Below, in pieces: positions 1 through 10,600 of a DNA stretch of 62,878 nt (the first letter of the stretch is position 1; every line of letters starts with the position of its first letter). The stretch lies in contig CAZBOW010000008.1 in the NCBI GenBank assembly GCA_964493635.1, positions 1 to 62,878 on the forward strand, written 5' to 3'. This DNA is from OLB6 sp964493635. Lineage in GTDB: Bacteria; Bacteroidota; Ignavibacteria; Kapaibacteriales; Kapaibacteriaceae. The position numbers and the translations under genes were made by a program. The notes under the pieces were generated by a model, which was not told the origin of the DNA, did no database searches, and saw only the letters and a list, made by a program, of their open reading frames with translations.

Positions 1-3000
1 ACCGATCAAGGCATCATTACCGTTGCTCCACCGCAGAGTGTCCACCTTGCTGGAATCGTGAAGGGGCATCCAGAGTCCTTCGTAACGATGTCTGTTGTGC
101 GAGGGCACGCCGTAGGAACCATCTCGATGGTGAAAGGGGCTGAACCAACGTATCACCTCAGTCCGCTCACCGCTATCCGTCCGGCTCCCATAGCCGTAGT
201 CCTGCACAGCGACCTCCAGAAACCAGAGCCATGGTGGTGCAGCACAGATGACCTTCCAGAAATCCATGATGGTCCAACGCGGAAGCGCACAGAAACAACG
301 CAGGCTGGATCAAAGTACCGGATCGACATTGCCCTAGAGTGCGACTACAACTACTACCTCGATCACGGCAGTAACCTTGCAAACGCAACAGACTACGCCG
401 AAGCCGTGATTGCCGCTGCCAGCGCCCTGTACGACCGCGACGTAGACGCTGTACTGAACATCAGCGACCTTACGATCTTCACTACCACCGATCCCTACCC
501 CGGCACCACAACGGCAACGCTGCTTACGCAGCTACGCAATTACTGGTTGGCCAATCACGGGACGGTGGCCCGCAGCACGGTTCACCTCTTCAGCGGGATC
601 AACAACATTGGCGGAATCGCCTATCTGAATGGTCTTTGCAACAACTTCGGTTTTGGCGTTAGCGGCCTGGATAACAACTACACCTACCCTCGTACGACCT
701 ATGCATGGGATACGGAGGTAACCGCCCATGAGTTAGGACACAACGTTGGTTCGCGACACACGCACTCGTGTACGTGGAATCCGGCCCTCGACAGCTGCTA
801 CACGGCAGAAGATGGAAACTGTTTCACGCAAACCGTAGCTCGGACAGGCACGATCATGAGTTACTGTCACCTGACAACGGGAGGAATCTCGCTGCAATTC
901 CATCCAACAGTGCAATTGCTCATGGAGGATAAGCTGGCGAACTACACCTGTTTGACGATGATCAGCGACATGACCGTCTCTGCCGGTCAGGATCTAAGCG
1001 TGTGTGCGGGAAGCTCCACCACGTTGTCGGGCTCGGTGAGCGGTGGCACAACGCCCTATGCCTACTCATGGCTACCAACAACGGGACTCACCGGTGCCAC
1101 AACACTAAGTCCGGTGGCAACACCAACAACAACCACGTCATACGTCCTCACCGTCACGGATGATCTGAACGTTGTGCGACGCGATACGGTGGTGGTGACA
1201 GTACACCCGCAGATCACGGCAACGATCAGCCCTACCTACCAGGTGTGCAGCGGTGAAGTCCTAGCGCTGTCTCTTGGAACGGTGGGCGGCACGGCACCAT
1301 ATACGGTGCGGTGGACTGCTCCGAACGTTGACACAACAACAACGACAGGCACCCTTTCGCGAGCCTTTGTAGCGTCCGGAACTCTTACGGCCGTGATCAC
1401 GGATGCGAAGAATTGCACCAAGACATTGACGGCCGCCCTTACCGTTCATCCTGCACTGACTGCTAGTATTGAGCCAGCTGTGGAGGTGTGTGGTGGCGAA
1501 GCCGCGATACTTCAGATCGCCACTCCAGGTGGTACAGCCCCCTACAGCGTTCGCTGGAAGTCTGGGCAGATCGATACGACCGTAACGGGTACCACATTCA
1601 CGTATATCCCCGTGGACGACCAACTTCTTACCATCACGATCGCAGACGCTAATGGGTGCCAACAAGAGATCACCACGCAGGTGATCGTTCATCCCGAATT
1701 GACGCCGTCGATTGAGAACGCGTACGAAACCTGTTCAGGGCAGACTGTTACGATCGACGTGACCAACCTGGGTGGGACCGCGCCGTACACCTTTGCATGG
1801 AGTGGGACGGATGTCAACCAAACCCGAACAAATCCATCAATCACATTTGTACCGCAGCGAAACCAGACCGTAACCCTTGTTGTGACGGATGCCAAGAATT
1901 GCAGTCGAGAGTTGTCCACGGATGTCATCGTGCATCCATCACCAGATTTAGGCATCAACGCACCGGCTACGAAGCCGTGCCCAAATCAGCCATTCCAACT
2001 TGAGGCTCGAGTAACCAGCCAGGACCCAACAGTGGTCACGTGGTACGTCAACAATCAATCGATTGGAACTGGCCGCACAATCACAACGTCCACACCCTTT
2101 ACCGCAACCTATACCGCCATTGCCGTCACGCCCTCGCTGTGTGCTGATACCGTAGCAGTGCTGGTGCCCATCCGTGCTGTGAATGTACAGTCCCTTACGG
2201 CAACGATTCCGGTTCCGGATCTGGACCCCTGTGTGAATGTGTTTGAAACCACCGTCACGGTAATCAACCGAGGGGCAGATACGGCAACCCTCACCGGAAT
2301 CACTGCGGCACAGGGCGCAGCTCAATCCTCTGCACTCCCACGACGCCTCGCACCGGGAGCGCAGTACACCCTTCCTGTGACGGTGACACTAACCGGCACC
2401 ACGACCGTAGCCGATACCATCATCGTTACCGAACAGTGTGGCAGTGCCATTCGCGTTCCTCTGAGCGGCGAGCGCTCAACCATTGGTGTGGATGTATCCG
2501 ATGGCACACCATCATTTCCCACACGAACGCTCTGTGACATACCCGTAGAGCGCATGTTGGAGGTGGTTGTTCGAAATACAACCGGTAGTGCAGCTACCAT
2601 TCAGTCTGCCCGTCTGCAAACACGAAATGCGTCGCTGCAGGTGCTGTCGTCGGCCGTGATTCCTGCGAACAACTCAGTGGTGATGCGTCTGCGGTACCGT
2701 GGCACGGTGACGGAAGAGTCCGAGACGGACCTCCTGCTGCTGCAGTATCGCACACCCTCGTGCGAAGGCACAATCGAGCAGGCAGTGAACATTCCATGGG
2801 TTCGGGCGGAGTTGAATGCTCCGAGCGAACTTGTCTTCGACGCACCCGTCTCGCCGGCTCTGGAGGATGTGCGCATGGATACCAGTCTGCGCATCACCAC
2901 CAATCGAGCTTGGCCGGCACGCATCTCGAGTGTGCAGATTACCGGACCCTTCCGCACGGACCTCGCAATCGGCGTTACGCTACCAACAAACACGGATACT

Positions 3001-3369
3001 CCGTTCACCGTATGGTTCCGCCCATCGGCAATGCAGGCCGACGGATCGGCGAGTGGTGAGATGCGTATCGCTGTAGATTCCTGCGGTTGGCTGGGCGAGC
3101 CAATCCTGCTGCAAGCCGAACGACGCGTTGTGAGTGTGCGGGAATCTGGCGCCGATGTCATCGAACATCGAATGGCTGGATCAACGCTATGGGTTCGGGC
3201 GATGCAGGCTCAGATGACCATGGTGGATGCTGCCGGACGTGTGGTGATTCAGCGCACCATCGATGGCGAGCAGATGGTAGACACGTCGCATCTCGCAGCT
3301 GGGGTGTACGGAGTGTACATCAGCAGTAGCAGTGGACGTACGAGCCGCTTTATGGTGATGTGCTGGTAA
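1..3369 (+). CDS. T9SS-exported reprolysin-like (M12B-type) metalloprotease with SprB-like repeats, 5' partial
   Basis: The frame is open to the left edge with no stop, so the true start and signal peptide lie outside the window. A zinc-protease motif HELGHNVGSRH (727-759) is followed by a Met-turn at I-M-S-Y-C (about 853-870), which is the reprolysin/metzincin arrangement. Downstream are four repeats of about 82 residues, each with a GG-T-(A/T)-P-Y...W core (near 1042, 1285, 1531 and 1771), like the SprB/PKD-type repeats of Bacteroidota adhesins. The last ~75 residues (A-G-R-V-V, then H-L-A-A-G-V-Y) look like a T9SS type A sorting domain. The protein is probably released or anchored at the cell surface and degrades extracellular protein. 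The substrate is unknown. The gene ends 6 bp from a convergent gene. Confidence 0.85.
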   Translation, partial: TDQGIITVAPPQSVHLAGIVKGHPESFVTMSVVRGHAVGTISMVKGAEPTYHLSPLTAIRPAPIAVVLHSDLQKPEPWWCSTDDLPEIHDGPTRKRTETTQAGSKYRIDIALECDYNYYLDHGSNLANATDYAEAVIAAASALYDRDVDAVLNISDLTIFTTTDPYPGTTTATLLTQLRNYWLANHGTVARSTVHLFSGINNIGGIAYLNGLCNNFGFGVSGLDNNYTYPRTTYAWDTEVTAHELGHNVGSRHTHSCTWNPALDSCYTAEDGNCFTQTVARTGTIMSYCHLTTGGISLQFHPTVQLLMEDKLANYTCLTMISDMTVSAGQDLSVCAGSSTTLSGSVSGGTTPYAYSWLPTTGLTGATTLSPVATPTTTTSYVLTVTDDLNVVRRDTVVVTVHPQITATISPTYQVCSGEVLALSLGTVGGTAPYTVRWTAPNVDTTTTTGTLSRAFVASGTLTAVITDAKNCTKTLTAALTVHPALTASIEPAVEVCGGEAAILQIATPGGTAPYSVRWKSGQIDTTVTGTTFTYIPVDDQLLTITIADANGCQQEITTQVIVHPELTPSIENAYETCSGQTVTIDVTNLGGTAPYTFAWSGTDVNQTRTNPSITFVPQRNQTVTLVVTDAKNCSRELSTDVIVHPSPDLGINAPATKPCPNQPFQLEARVTSQDPTVVTWYVNNQSIGTGRTITTSTPFTATYTAIAVTPSLCADTVAVLVPIRAVNVQSLTATIPVPDLDPCVNVFETTVTVINRGADTATLTGITAAQGAAQSSALPRRLAPGAQYTLPVTVTLTGTTTVADTIIVTEQCGSAIRVPLSGERSTIGVDVSDGTPSFPTRTLCDIPVERMLEVVVRNTTGSAATIQSARLQTRNASLQVLSSAVIPANNSVVMRLRYRGTVTEESETDLLLLQYRTPSCEGTIEQAVNIPWVRAELNAPSELVFDAPVSPALEDVRMDTSLRITTNRAWPARISSVQITGPFRTDLAIGVTLPTNTDTPFTVWFRPSAMQADGSASGEMRIAVDSCGWLGEPILLQAERRVVSVRESGADVIEHRMAGSTLWVRAMQAQMTMVDAAGRVVIQRTIDGEQMVDTSHLAAGVYGVYISSSSGRTSRFMVMCW

Positions 3370-3375
3370 AGCCCC

Positions 3376-4038
3376 TTACTCCCAGACGCGGTCGAAGAAG
3401 TCGTTAAGAGGTTTGGCGGCATTCCAGTATGCCATCATCTGCTGAGCTGCATCTGCACCAGTGAACACGCTCTTGGGAACCTGCGTCCAGGCAAAGAACT
3501 GCTTGTTGTAGAGTAGTGGCTCCGCCGCAGCAGCAGCGCGGAACTCCTCGGGAAGGATCTTGTTGCGATCACCCTGCAGCTCACCGAAGAGCTTTCGAAA
3601 GTCTGCCTGCTGAAGGGCCGCGTGGAGATCCGCCGACTCGTGCATGATCAGGTCGCGGTACATCGTGAGCTCCTCCTTGTTTGGCATGTAGCAGCCCACG
3701 GCAATTAACCCACCCTTTGCATTCACCTCGAAGTAGAGCCCCGGCTTACCCATGGCTTTTTTCCCATGGCGGGAAATGTTAGCTCCCATCTGCAGTTTGT
3801 AGGGGGCTTTATCCTTGCTGAACCGAACATCGCGATTAATGCGATACATCGTGTCCTTGGGCTGCATGGCAATGGCAGGATCCACGCGGTTGATCTCGGT
3901 GATCAGCTCTCCTACCAGTGTGATAAAGGGCGCGCGCACGTCCTGTTCGTATTCCGAACGATGCTCATCAAACCACGCCTTGTGATTGTTCTTGGCAAGC
4001 TGAGTGAAGAAGCGAAAGTAGCCGCTGGGCAGTCCCAT
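3376..4038 (-). CDS. DUF2461 domain protein
   Basis: This 220-residue protein resembles DUF2461 (TIGR02453-type). Family hallmarks are the N-terminal F-R-F-F-T-Q-L-A-K-N-N-H-K-A-W-F segment, the R-I-N-R-D-V-R-F-S-K-D-K segment near the middle and the G-L-Y-F-E-V stretch. No signal peptide is visible, so it is probably cytoplasmic. The biochemical function of the family is unknown. I chose the ATG at 4038 because longer in-frame starts would run back into the SulP gene and lack family similarity, and because a GAGG element lies just upstream. It follows the SulP gene by 19 bp on the same strand. Confidence 0.85.
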   Translation of the reverse strand: MGLPSGYFRFFTQLAKNNHKAWFDEHRSEYEQDVRAPFITLVGELITEINRVDPAIAMQPKDTMYRINRDVRFSKDKAPYKLQMGANISRHGKKAMGKPGLYFEVNAKGGLIAVGCYMPNKEELTMYRDLIMHESADLHAALQQADFRKLFGELQGDRNKILPEEFRAAAAAEPLLYNKQFFAWTQVPKSVFTGADAAQQMMAYWNAAKPLNDFFDRVWE

Positions 4039-4057
4039 ACAGTCCTCGGTTGATCTC

Positions 4058-5527
4058 TTACTTGGTGCGCTTTCCGAACACGTTGACGTAGTCCACGGTG
4101 ATTCCCCGGAAACGAGCCCCCTCCGAAAACTCATGGAGCGTCTCGTAAATGTCGTGGTCGATGATCCTGGCCAACGTACCATCAACAGTTACCTGTGCAT
4201 GGTCGGGGATCGAACGCAGCGTGCGCTTCAGCTCTGACTTATTCACGAAGAGTGCGTCCTTGTTCAATCGCACAATCCACTGTCCGTTTGTCTCCTCTAG
4301 GCTTACGGCGGAGTGCAGGTTGTTGCGGATCACCCAAAACATGCTCACAAGCAAGCCGATGCCAATCCCCGTGAGCAGATCCGATAGAACCACAGCGATG
4401 ATCGTTGCGATGAAGGGAAGAAACTGATCCAGACCCTGCTGCATCGAGCTGCGAAGCACCGTAAACGACGTCAGCTTGTAGCCTACAGCGATGAGCACCG
4501 CTGCAAGAGCCGCCAGTGGAATCATGTTCAGTATCTCCGGCACAAGCAGGACACTTACCAGGATGAGCACACCATGAATCATGGCAGATAGACGCGTCAT
4601 CCCACCGGCATAGACGTTCGTCGATGAGCGAACGATCACCGCAGTGAGTGGCAAGCCCCCTAACAATCCCGACACCACATTACCAATTCCCTGAGCACGG
4701 AGCTCCTGATTGGAATCGGAGATACGCTTTAGCGGATCGAGTTTATCGGTGGCTTCAATGGACATCAACGTTTCAATACTGGCAATCAAGGCAATGGCGG
4801 CACCGGATAACCACACCTGAGGGATTGCAAAGGCTGCCATCGACGGAGCCGTTACCATGCTCAAGAGAGTAACGTCCGTTGGAATGCTTACATAGGCCGT
4901 AGCGTGGGAGATCGCCCAAGCTGGCATCAGCGCATGGAGGACCTGACTGAGCACCGTGCCAAGGACAACTGCTACCAGTGGTCCGGGGATGGTCTTCGAA
5001 AGCCGCTTGATCGGTGCAGCGGGGACGTCCCACAGGAGCAGGACGGCAAGACAGACGGTCCCTACAATGGCCGATCCGGTGTCGATGCTGTTCGCCTCCC
5101 AGCCCACAAGATTGCGCAGTTGTTTGATGATGATTACCACACCAATACCCGCAAGCATTCCGCGAATGACGCTATTGGGAACGTACTCGGCCAGTACGCC
5201 AGCCTTCACCCAACCCAGAATGATCTGGATCACGCCGGCCACAACAACGGCTGCAAGGAAGGTGTCAAAGCCGCCCAGTGTGTTGATAGCACCTAGCACG
5301 ACGACGGCAAGGCCTGCTGCCGGGCCACTCACACTTAACTCGCAGTCGGAAAACAGGGTTAAGATTGTCCCACCCACGATGCCTGCAATCAGGCCACTCA
5401 TGAGTGGAGCTCCCGAGGCTAGGGCAATCCCCAGGCACAGCGGAAGCGCAACAAGGAACACAACAATTCCTGCAAGGATGTCACTGGTTGCGTACCGAAA
5501 CGACGGCAGGAGTTGGCGAAGAGGCAT
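4058..5527 (-). CDS. SulP family inorganic anion transporter
   Basis: A 489-residue polytopic membrane protein. The N-terminal part (D-I-L-A-G-I-V-V-F-L-V-A-L-P-L-C-L-G-I-A) and the later S-G-P-A-A-G-L block are the SulP signature of bicarbonate/sulfate transporters. About ten or more hydrophobic segments follow. The C-terminal ~75 residues, after the last helix, look like a short or degenerate STAS domain. Bacterial relatives such as BicA and DauA move bicarbonate, sulfate or dicarboxylates, and the substrate here cannot be read from sequence. Likely co-transcribed with the downstream DUF2461 gene. Confidence 0.88.
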   Translation of the reverse strand: MPLRQLLPSFRYATSDILAGIVVFLVALPLCLGIALASGAPLMSGLIAGIVGGTILTLFSDCELSVSGPAAGLAVVVLGAINTLGGFDTFLAAVVVAGVIQIILGWVKAGVLAEYVPNSVIRGMLAGIGVVIIIKQLRNLVGWEANSIDTGSAIVGTVCLAVLLLWDVPAAPIKRLSKTIPGPLVAVVLGTVLSQVLHALMPAWAISHATAYVSIPTDVTLLSMVTAPSMAAFAIPQVWLSGAAIALIASIETLMSIEATDKLDPLKRISDSNQELRAQGIGNVVSGLLGGLPLTAVIVRSSTNVYAGGMTRLSAMIHGVLILVSVLLVPEILNMIPLAALAAVLIAVGYKLTSFTVLRSSMQQGLDQFLPFIATIIAVVLSDLLTGIGIGLLVSMFWVIRNNLHSAVSLEETNGQWIVRLNKDALFVNKSELKRTLRSIPDHAQVTVDGTLARIIDHDIYETLHEFSEGARFRGITVDYVNVFGKRTK

Positions 5528-5554
5528 GGCTACAAAACTACCATGTTCGAGAAC

Positions 5555-5562
5555 TAACTTTG
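5555..5562 (+). promoter_or_regulatory. Bacteroidota-type -7 box (TAACTTTG)
   Basis: Exact match to the TAnnTTTG -7 consensus used by the primary sigma factor of Bacteroidota, 44 bp upstream of the serine palmitoyltransferase start. No convincing -33 TTG element is visible, so this rests on the -7 box and its position only. Confidence 0.4.
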
Positions 5563-5605
5563 CAGCTACGTAACATTACCGTCACACCGTACAGCGGAGA
5601 ATCCC

Positions 5606-6799
5606 GTGGATCTGTTTCAGAAATGTCGCGACTTCACTCGTGCCGATGAAGTGAAAGCTGCCGGCCTGTATCCGTACTTCCGTGCCGTCGAAGAGAACGA
5701 GGGTCCTGTGGTTATGCTGGAGGGTCGCTCGGTAATCATGGCTGGTTCGAACAACTATCTGGGTTTAACCTCGGATCCACGCGTAAAGAAGGCAGCCATT
5801 GATGCCATCGAGCGCTACGGTACCGGCTGCTCCGGCTCGCGCTACCTTACCGGTACGATTAATCTGCACAACGAACTGGAAGAGAAGCTGGCGGCCTTTC
5901 TTGGCTACGAAAGCGTGTTGCTGTTCTCAACAGGCTATCAAACGGCTCTGGGTACCGTGTCGGCCTTGGTGTCGAAGGGTGAGTACGTCATCTCCGACAA
6001 AGAAAACCATGCCTGCATCATCAATGCCTGCATGCTTGCCAAAGGCGGCTTTGCCGAGTTCCTGCGCTACAAGCACAACGACATGGACGACCTTGAGCGG
6101 GTACTCCAGCGTGTACCTGATTCCGCTGGGAAGCTGATTGTGACGGACGGCGTGTTCTCGGTATCTGGAGAGCTGGTGAACCTACCGGACATGGTACGGG
6201 TAGCCGAGAAGTATGGCGCTCGGATTCTGGTTGATGATGCTCATGCAACGGGCGTGGTAGGCCCCGGCGGTCGCGGAACGGCCGCTCACTACGGAATGGT
6301 CGACAAGGCCGACCTCACCATGGGAACGTTCTCCAAGACGTTTGCTTCGCTTGGCGGTTTTGTGGGTGGACCAGAGCGTGTAATCAACTACCTAAAGCAC
6401 CACTCCCCAGCCCTGATCTTCAGTGCCTCACCAACGCCAGCGTCGGTTGCAGCTGCACTGACCGCCCTTGAAATCCTCGAAACCGAGCCGTGGCGGATTG
6501 AGAAACTTCTGCATAATGCCGACAAAATGCGCGACGGCTTTAAAGCGATGGGCTTTACCGTGATGGACAGTCGAACCGGTATCGTCCCCGTCGTGCTGGG
6601 CGATGTAGAGCGTACCATGCTGATGTGGCGAAAGCTCTACGACAAGGGTGTGTTCGTGAATGCCTTCATCCCACCGGGTGTACCACCGAATCTCTCCATG
6701 CTGCGAACCAGCTATATGGCCACACACGAGGATGAGCATCTGGATGCCATTCTGAACGTGTTCCAGGACGTTGGCAGAGAATTGGGACTCATCTCCTAA
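5606..6799 (+). CDS. spt: Serine palmitoyltransferase (PLP-dependent alpha-oxoamine synthase)
   Basis: A 397-residue fold-type I PLP enzyme of the alpha-oxoamine synthase family. It condenses serine with an acyl-CoA or acyl-ACP to 3-ketosphinganine, the first step of sphingolipid synthesis. The N-terminus (M-D-L-F-Q-K-C, D-E-V-K-A-A-G-L-Y-P-Y-F-R) is the form typical of Bacteroidota SPTs rather than of Kbl or BioF. The PLP lysine is K244 in the G-T-F-S-K-T-F motif, with V-D-D-A-H-A-T-G before it. GTG start, with GGAGA at 5596-5600 as ribosome site. An SDR reductase follows after 12 bp, consistent with the next pathway step. A closely related alpha-oxoamine synthase such as Kbl cannot be fully excluded. 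Confidence 0.85.
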   Translation: MDLFQKCRDFTRADEVKAAGLYPYFRAVEENEGPVVMLEGRSVIMAGSNNYLGLTSDPRVKKAAIDAIERYGTGCSGSRYLTGTINLHNELEEKLAAFLGYESVLLFSTGYQTALGTVSALVSKGEYVISDKENHACIINACMLAKGGFAEFLRYKHNDMDDLERVLQRVPDSAGKLIVTDGVFSVSGELVNLPDMVRVAEKYGARILVDDAHATGVVGPGGRGTAAHYGMVDKADLTMGTFSKTFASLGGFVGGPERVINYLKHHSPALIFSASPTPASVAAALTALEILETEPWRIEKLLHNADKMRDGFKAMGFTVMDSRTGIVPVVLGDVERTMLMWRKLYDKGVFVNAFIPPGVPPNLSMLRTSYMATHEDEHLDAILNVFQDVGRELGLIS

Positions 6800-6811
6800 G
6801 TCACATCCAGC

Positions 6812-7576
6812 ATGCAGATAACCGCATTTGAACGCGGCCTTACCGACCGCGTAGCTATTGTGACTGGTGCGGCCGTAGGGAACGGTCGTGCCTTCTGCGA
6901 GCGCCTCGTCCAAGAAGGCGCACGCTTGGTAATCGCTGATGTGATCGACGCCACCGACCTTGCCAATACTCTGCGGGCCCAGGGCGGAATCGTGGAGTGT
7001 GTTACGGCTGATCTTACCAAGGCAGCCGATGCCCAGCGTGTAGCCGATATAGCGATGGAAGCATTTGGCAGGATCGACATTCTCGTGCATAACGTTGGCT
7101 ACTACCACGAAGAGCCGTTTGATCTGTTGAGCTTCGACGAATGGGAGCAAACGATTAATCTTACCCTGCATACGCTGTTTCACAGCATCAAGGTGGTGCT
7201 TCCTCACATGAAGGCAGCAGGATTCGGACGCATCATTTCCTTCAGCAGTGATACGGTGTGGCTTGGCTCGCCCTACCTGACCCATTACGTCACGGCCAAA
7301 ATGGGCGTGATTGGACTTACGCGGTCGCTGGCCTCCGAGGTCGGGAAGTACGGAATCACTGTGAACACCATCAGCGTGGGTTTGACGGCAACGCAAAGTG
7401 CCCGCGATGGCGGCGTGAGTTCCACGATGTTGGAGCACATCCTGCCGGCGCAGGCCGTGCACCGGGCTGATGAACCCGAGGATATTGCCAACGTTGTAGC
7501 GTTTTTGGCACTGCCAGCGTCGGGTATCATCACGGGCCAAACAATCAACGTCGACGGCGGTGTTGCCAAGCACTGA
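6812..7576 (+). CDS. Short-chain dehydrogenase/reductase, possible 3-ketosphinganine reductase
   Basis: A 254-residue classical SDR. The NAD(P) glycine motif TGAAVGNG is at residues 18-25 and an N-V-G version of the N-N-A-G motif follows. The catalytic serine lies in F-S-S-D-T and the Y159xxxK163 pair in Y-V-T-A-K, with a C-terminal D-G-G-V as in FabG-like enzymes. The gene sits 12 bp after the serine palmitoyltransferase on the same strand, so reduction of 3-ketosphinganine is the natural proposal. That is context only: FabG-like SDRs act on many substrates. No separate promoter is visible. Confidence 0.8.
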   Translation: MQITAFERGLTDRVAIVTGAAVGNGRAFCERLVQEGARLVIADVIDATDLANTLRAQGGIVECVTADLTKAADAQRVADIAMEAFGRIDILVHNVGYYHEEPFDLLSFDEWEQTINLTLHTLFHSIKVVLPHMKAAGFGRIISFSSDTVWLGSPYLTHYVTAKMGVIGLTRSLASEVGKYGITVNTISVGLTATQSARDGGVSSTMLEHILPAQAVHRADEPEDIANVVAFLALPASGIITGQTINVDGGVAKH

Positions 7577-7630
7577 TTCCGTACTTTTCGGATTCATAAC
7601 AGTGCTTTTCTTCACCATCGCTGTGTGACT

Positions 7631-10600
7631 ATGCGCTTGGTACCTCGCCTGCTGACCTTCATTTTGCTTCACACTGTGACGTGGGCAACGTTTGCCCTTG
7701 CCCAGGATACCATCACGGTAAAGACGCTCACCTTCGACGACATCACGAAGCGGTCGGGGACCTGGCAGTTTCCGCCACCTGGATCGTTCGAGAGGGTGAT
7801 CATGGAGTACACGCTTAAGTGCGATGCCCGGACCACTCAGGATCGCTTCCCCTGCGGTGAGTGGGACTACCTGACCTACACCATGGTCACCGATTCAACG
7901 GGTGAGTTCGACTCCACGCGTCGAGTTCAGGTGAACTATCGTGTAGGGGGCTCAACACCGGATAGCCTGGCGTATTCGTCCAGCTTTGTTCCGCAGCGGA
8001 GGTTGTTTGTCGAGCGCAGCGTGAGCCGTGGCTCAGGATCGGGTGAATGGTCGCAAGTTGGCACGGCAGGGTTCGTGAACAATGCCATTCTTGTGCCGGG
8101 AGGCAGCCGCGTGCGCTATCTCTGGCGAGCTTCGGAGCTCTCCGCGGCCGGCCTCTCTGCCGGACCAATCAGCGGTATTCGTCTTACCTCCTTGGACAGT
8201 GTCGACAACGTCCAGTTGTTTACCGTTCGGATCGCACAATCAACCGAAAACGCCGTACCAACCATTCTGCAGAACCTCCAGTACCAGCGGTGCATTCGTC
8301 GGTCCGTAAACATCGACGATGGCCCAAATGACCTTGCCTTCGAAGCACCGTTCGTCTGGGATGGTACGTCCAATCTGGTTGTGGAAATGTCGTGCCTGAA
8401 CGCCCCATCGGTGATTCGCCTTGAAGCGGGGGCAGCCCCCTCCGGTTCGAACGGTCTGGTGGATGATGGCTCTCGCCGCGCCTATTCCTTTCAGGCCGGC
8501 GATCAGATGACCCTGCCGGGAACGGTAGCGGCGGCGCTGTCGAATCAAATCACGATTGCATTCTGGGCCTATGGAAACGAACGTGCCTTTCCGGTGAACA
8601 ACAATGTGTTCGAAGCATTCGATGCACAGGGTCGACGGGTGCTGAATGCCCACCTGCCGTGGTCTAATGGTAACCTGTACTGGGATGCCGGACGAAACGG
8701 GGGATCGATGGATCGCATCGAAGGGCCGATGCCAGCGGGAGCTACCGGTGGTGCCTGGAATCACTGGGCCTTCGTCAAGAATGCCTCAACGGGTGAGATG
8801 ATTGTGTACCGTAACGGTCAGTCGGTCCTGACAGGTACCGGCAAAACGCTTCCGATGACTGGTATCACGAAGTTCATGTTCGGCGCGGGTGCAGCCGGCA
8901 CCTATCCCGGCGTGCTCGATGAGATTCAGATATGGAATACGGCCTTGTCGGCCGACGATATCCGTGCCTGGATGCATCGTGGAATCACGGACCTACACCC
9001 TAAGGCCGAGAATCTAGTTGCGTACTATACTGCCGAAACCGATACCGATCCCACGATTGCGCGGGATGCATCCACTACCGGAGCACATGCCGAACTCTTC
9101 GGTTTGCCCACACGAATCCAATTGATGGATGCCTACCTTGGCTATCTCACAGCGGCTAGTACTGCCCGACCCGTGCTTGCCTTCGAAGCAGGTTCGTTCC
9201 CAGCACAGGTGACTCCCGGCACCATCATCGTCGATCAGGAGGCTCGTCGATCAAGCGTTGTCCTGTTCCGTGATGACGTCCAACCGCGGATCTATCGTCC
9301 GGAGGATGCCGATTTCCCGCCGCTCCCCATCGATACGTTGACGGTACAGGTGGCAGGATGGCAGTATGTTATCGATGAAGCAGGCTTGGTGAAGGACTCC
9401 CTGCTGGTGGCTCCCGAGGCCGTTATCTATCGGAAACAGCAGCCGTGGTTTGATCCGATTGTTGTCTACGAGATCGGCCGCTACATCACTCCGTACGGCA
9501 TTGGTCTGGATCTCGGACCACAGGGCTTCAAGTGGCTCTTTGACGTCACCGACTATGCACCGATTCTGCGCAACAACGTAACGATCAGCGCAGGCAATCA
9601 GCAAGAGCTGATCGATCTGACCTTCAAGTTCATTACGGGAACGCCACCGAGAGACGTCAAGCAAATCGACCAGCTCTGGAGTGATCGTAACGCCGACTAC
9701 ACAGCTGTCTTGGCCGGTACCGCACTGGCTCCGGTAGATGTTACTCTCAGCCCGGATGCATCGATGTTCCGCGTGAAGACGTGGTCGAGCGGACACCGTT
9801 TTGACAACCCTACCAACTGTGCCGAGTTCTGCCAGCGCATCCACTGGATTGGCGTCAACCAGCAACGCACGCACGAGTGGCTTCTCTGGACGGAGTGTGG
9901 AGACAACCCCGTGTATCCTCAGGGAGGCACGTGGAACATCGACCGCACCGGATGGTGTCCGGGTGCCCCAGTGGATCTCTATAACCACGAACTGCCATCT
10001 ACGCTGGCCGTTCCGGGATCGACCGTTGCAATCGACTACGGCGTGGATAAGGGAGCCGATCCTGAGAGCTGGGGTGTGTGGGACGTAACCGGCCAGCTGA
10101 TCGGCTACGGAGATCCCAACTTCGAACTTGATGCAGCTGTTGCCGACATCATCCGACCCAACACCTGGGAATACTATCAAAGGTTGAATCCGATTTGTGG
10201 AGAGCCCCTTGTCGTTATCCAGAACACGGGAGCCACACGGCTGACCTCGGCCACCATTACGTATGCAGCTGGCGACGGTCAGGCATCGACGTTTGAATGG
10301 AAGGGGTCGTTGGGATTCTTGGAGAAGGACACGGTAGCTCTGCCAATTCCGGAATGGCCCGCCGCGGAAGGAGCCTTCGAATTCACCGCGGCCATCAGCG
10401 CACCTAACGGCGGTACGGATGGGTATGCCCAGAACAACGAGCAGGTGCGAACAGCCATCATGCCACCGGTGTACTATAGCGACCTAGAGATCCAACTCAA
10501 GACGAACAACTTTGCCGCTCAACAGTATGAGTGGGTACTGCGAAGAATCGACACCGACAGCATTATTGATTCTGGTAAGAATCTGGCCGATAACACGCTC

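Noticed and set aside
6428..7672. 414-residue open frame on the minus strand
   Set aside because: It lies antisense to the SPT and SDR genes and has no domain or leader. It arises from codon bias.
9251..10180. 309-residue open frame on the minus strand
   Set aside because: Antisense to the PNGase F-like gene; no recognised features.
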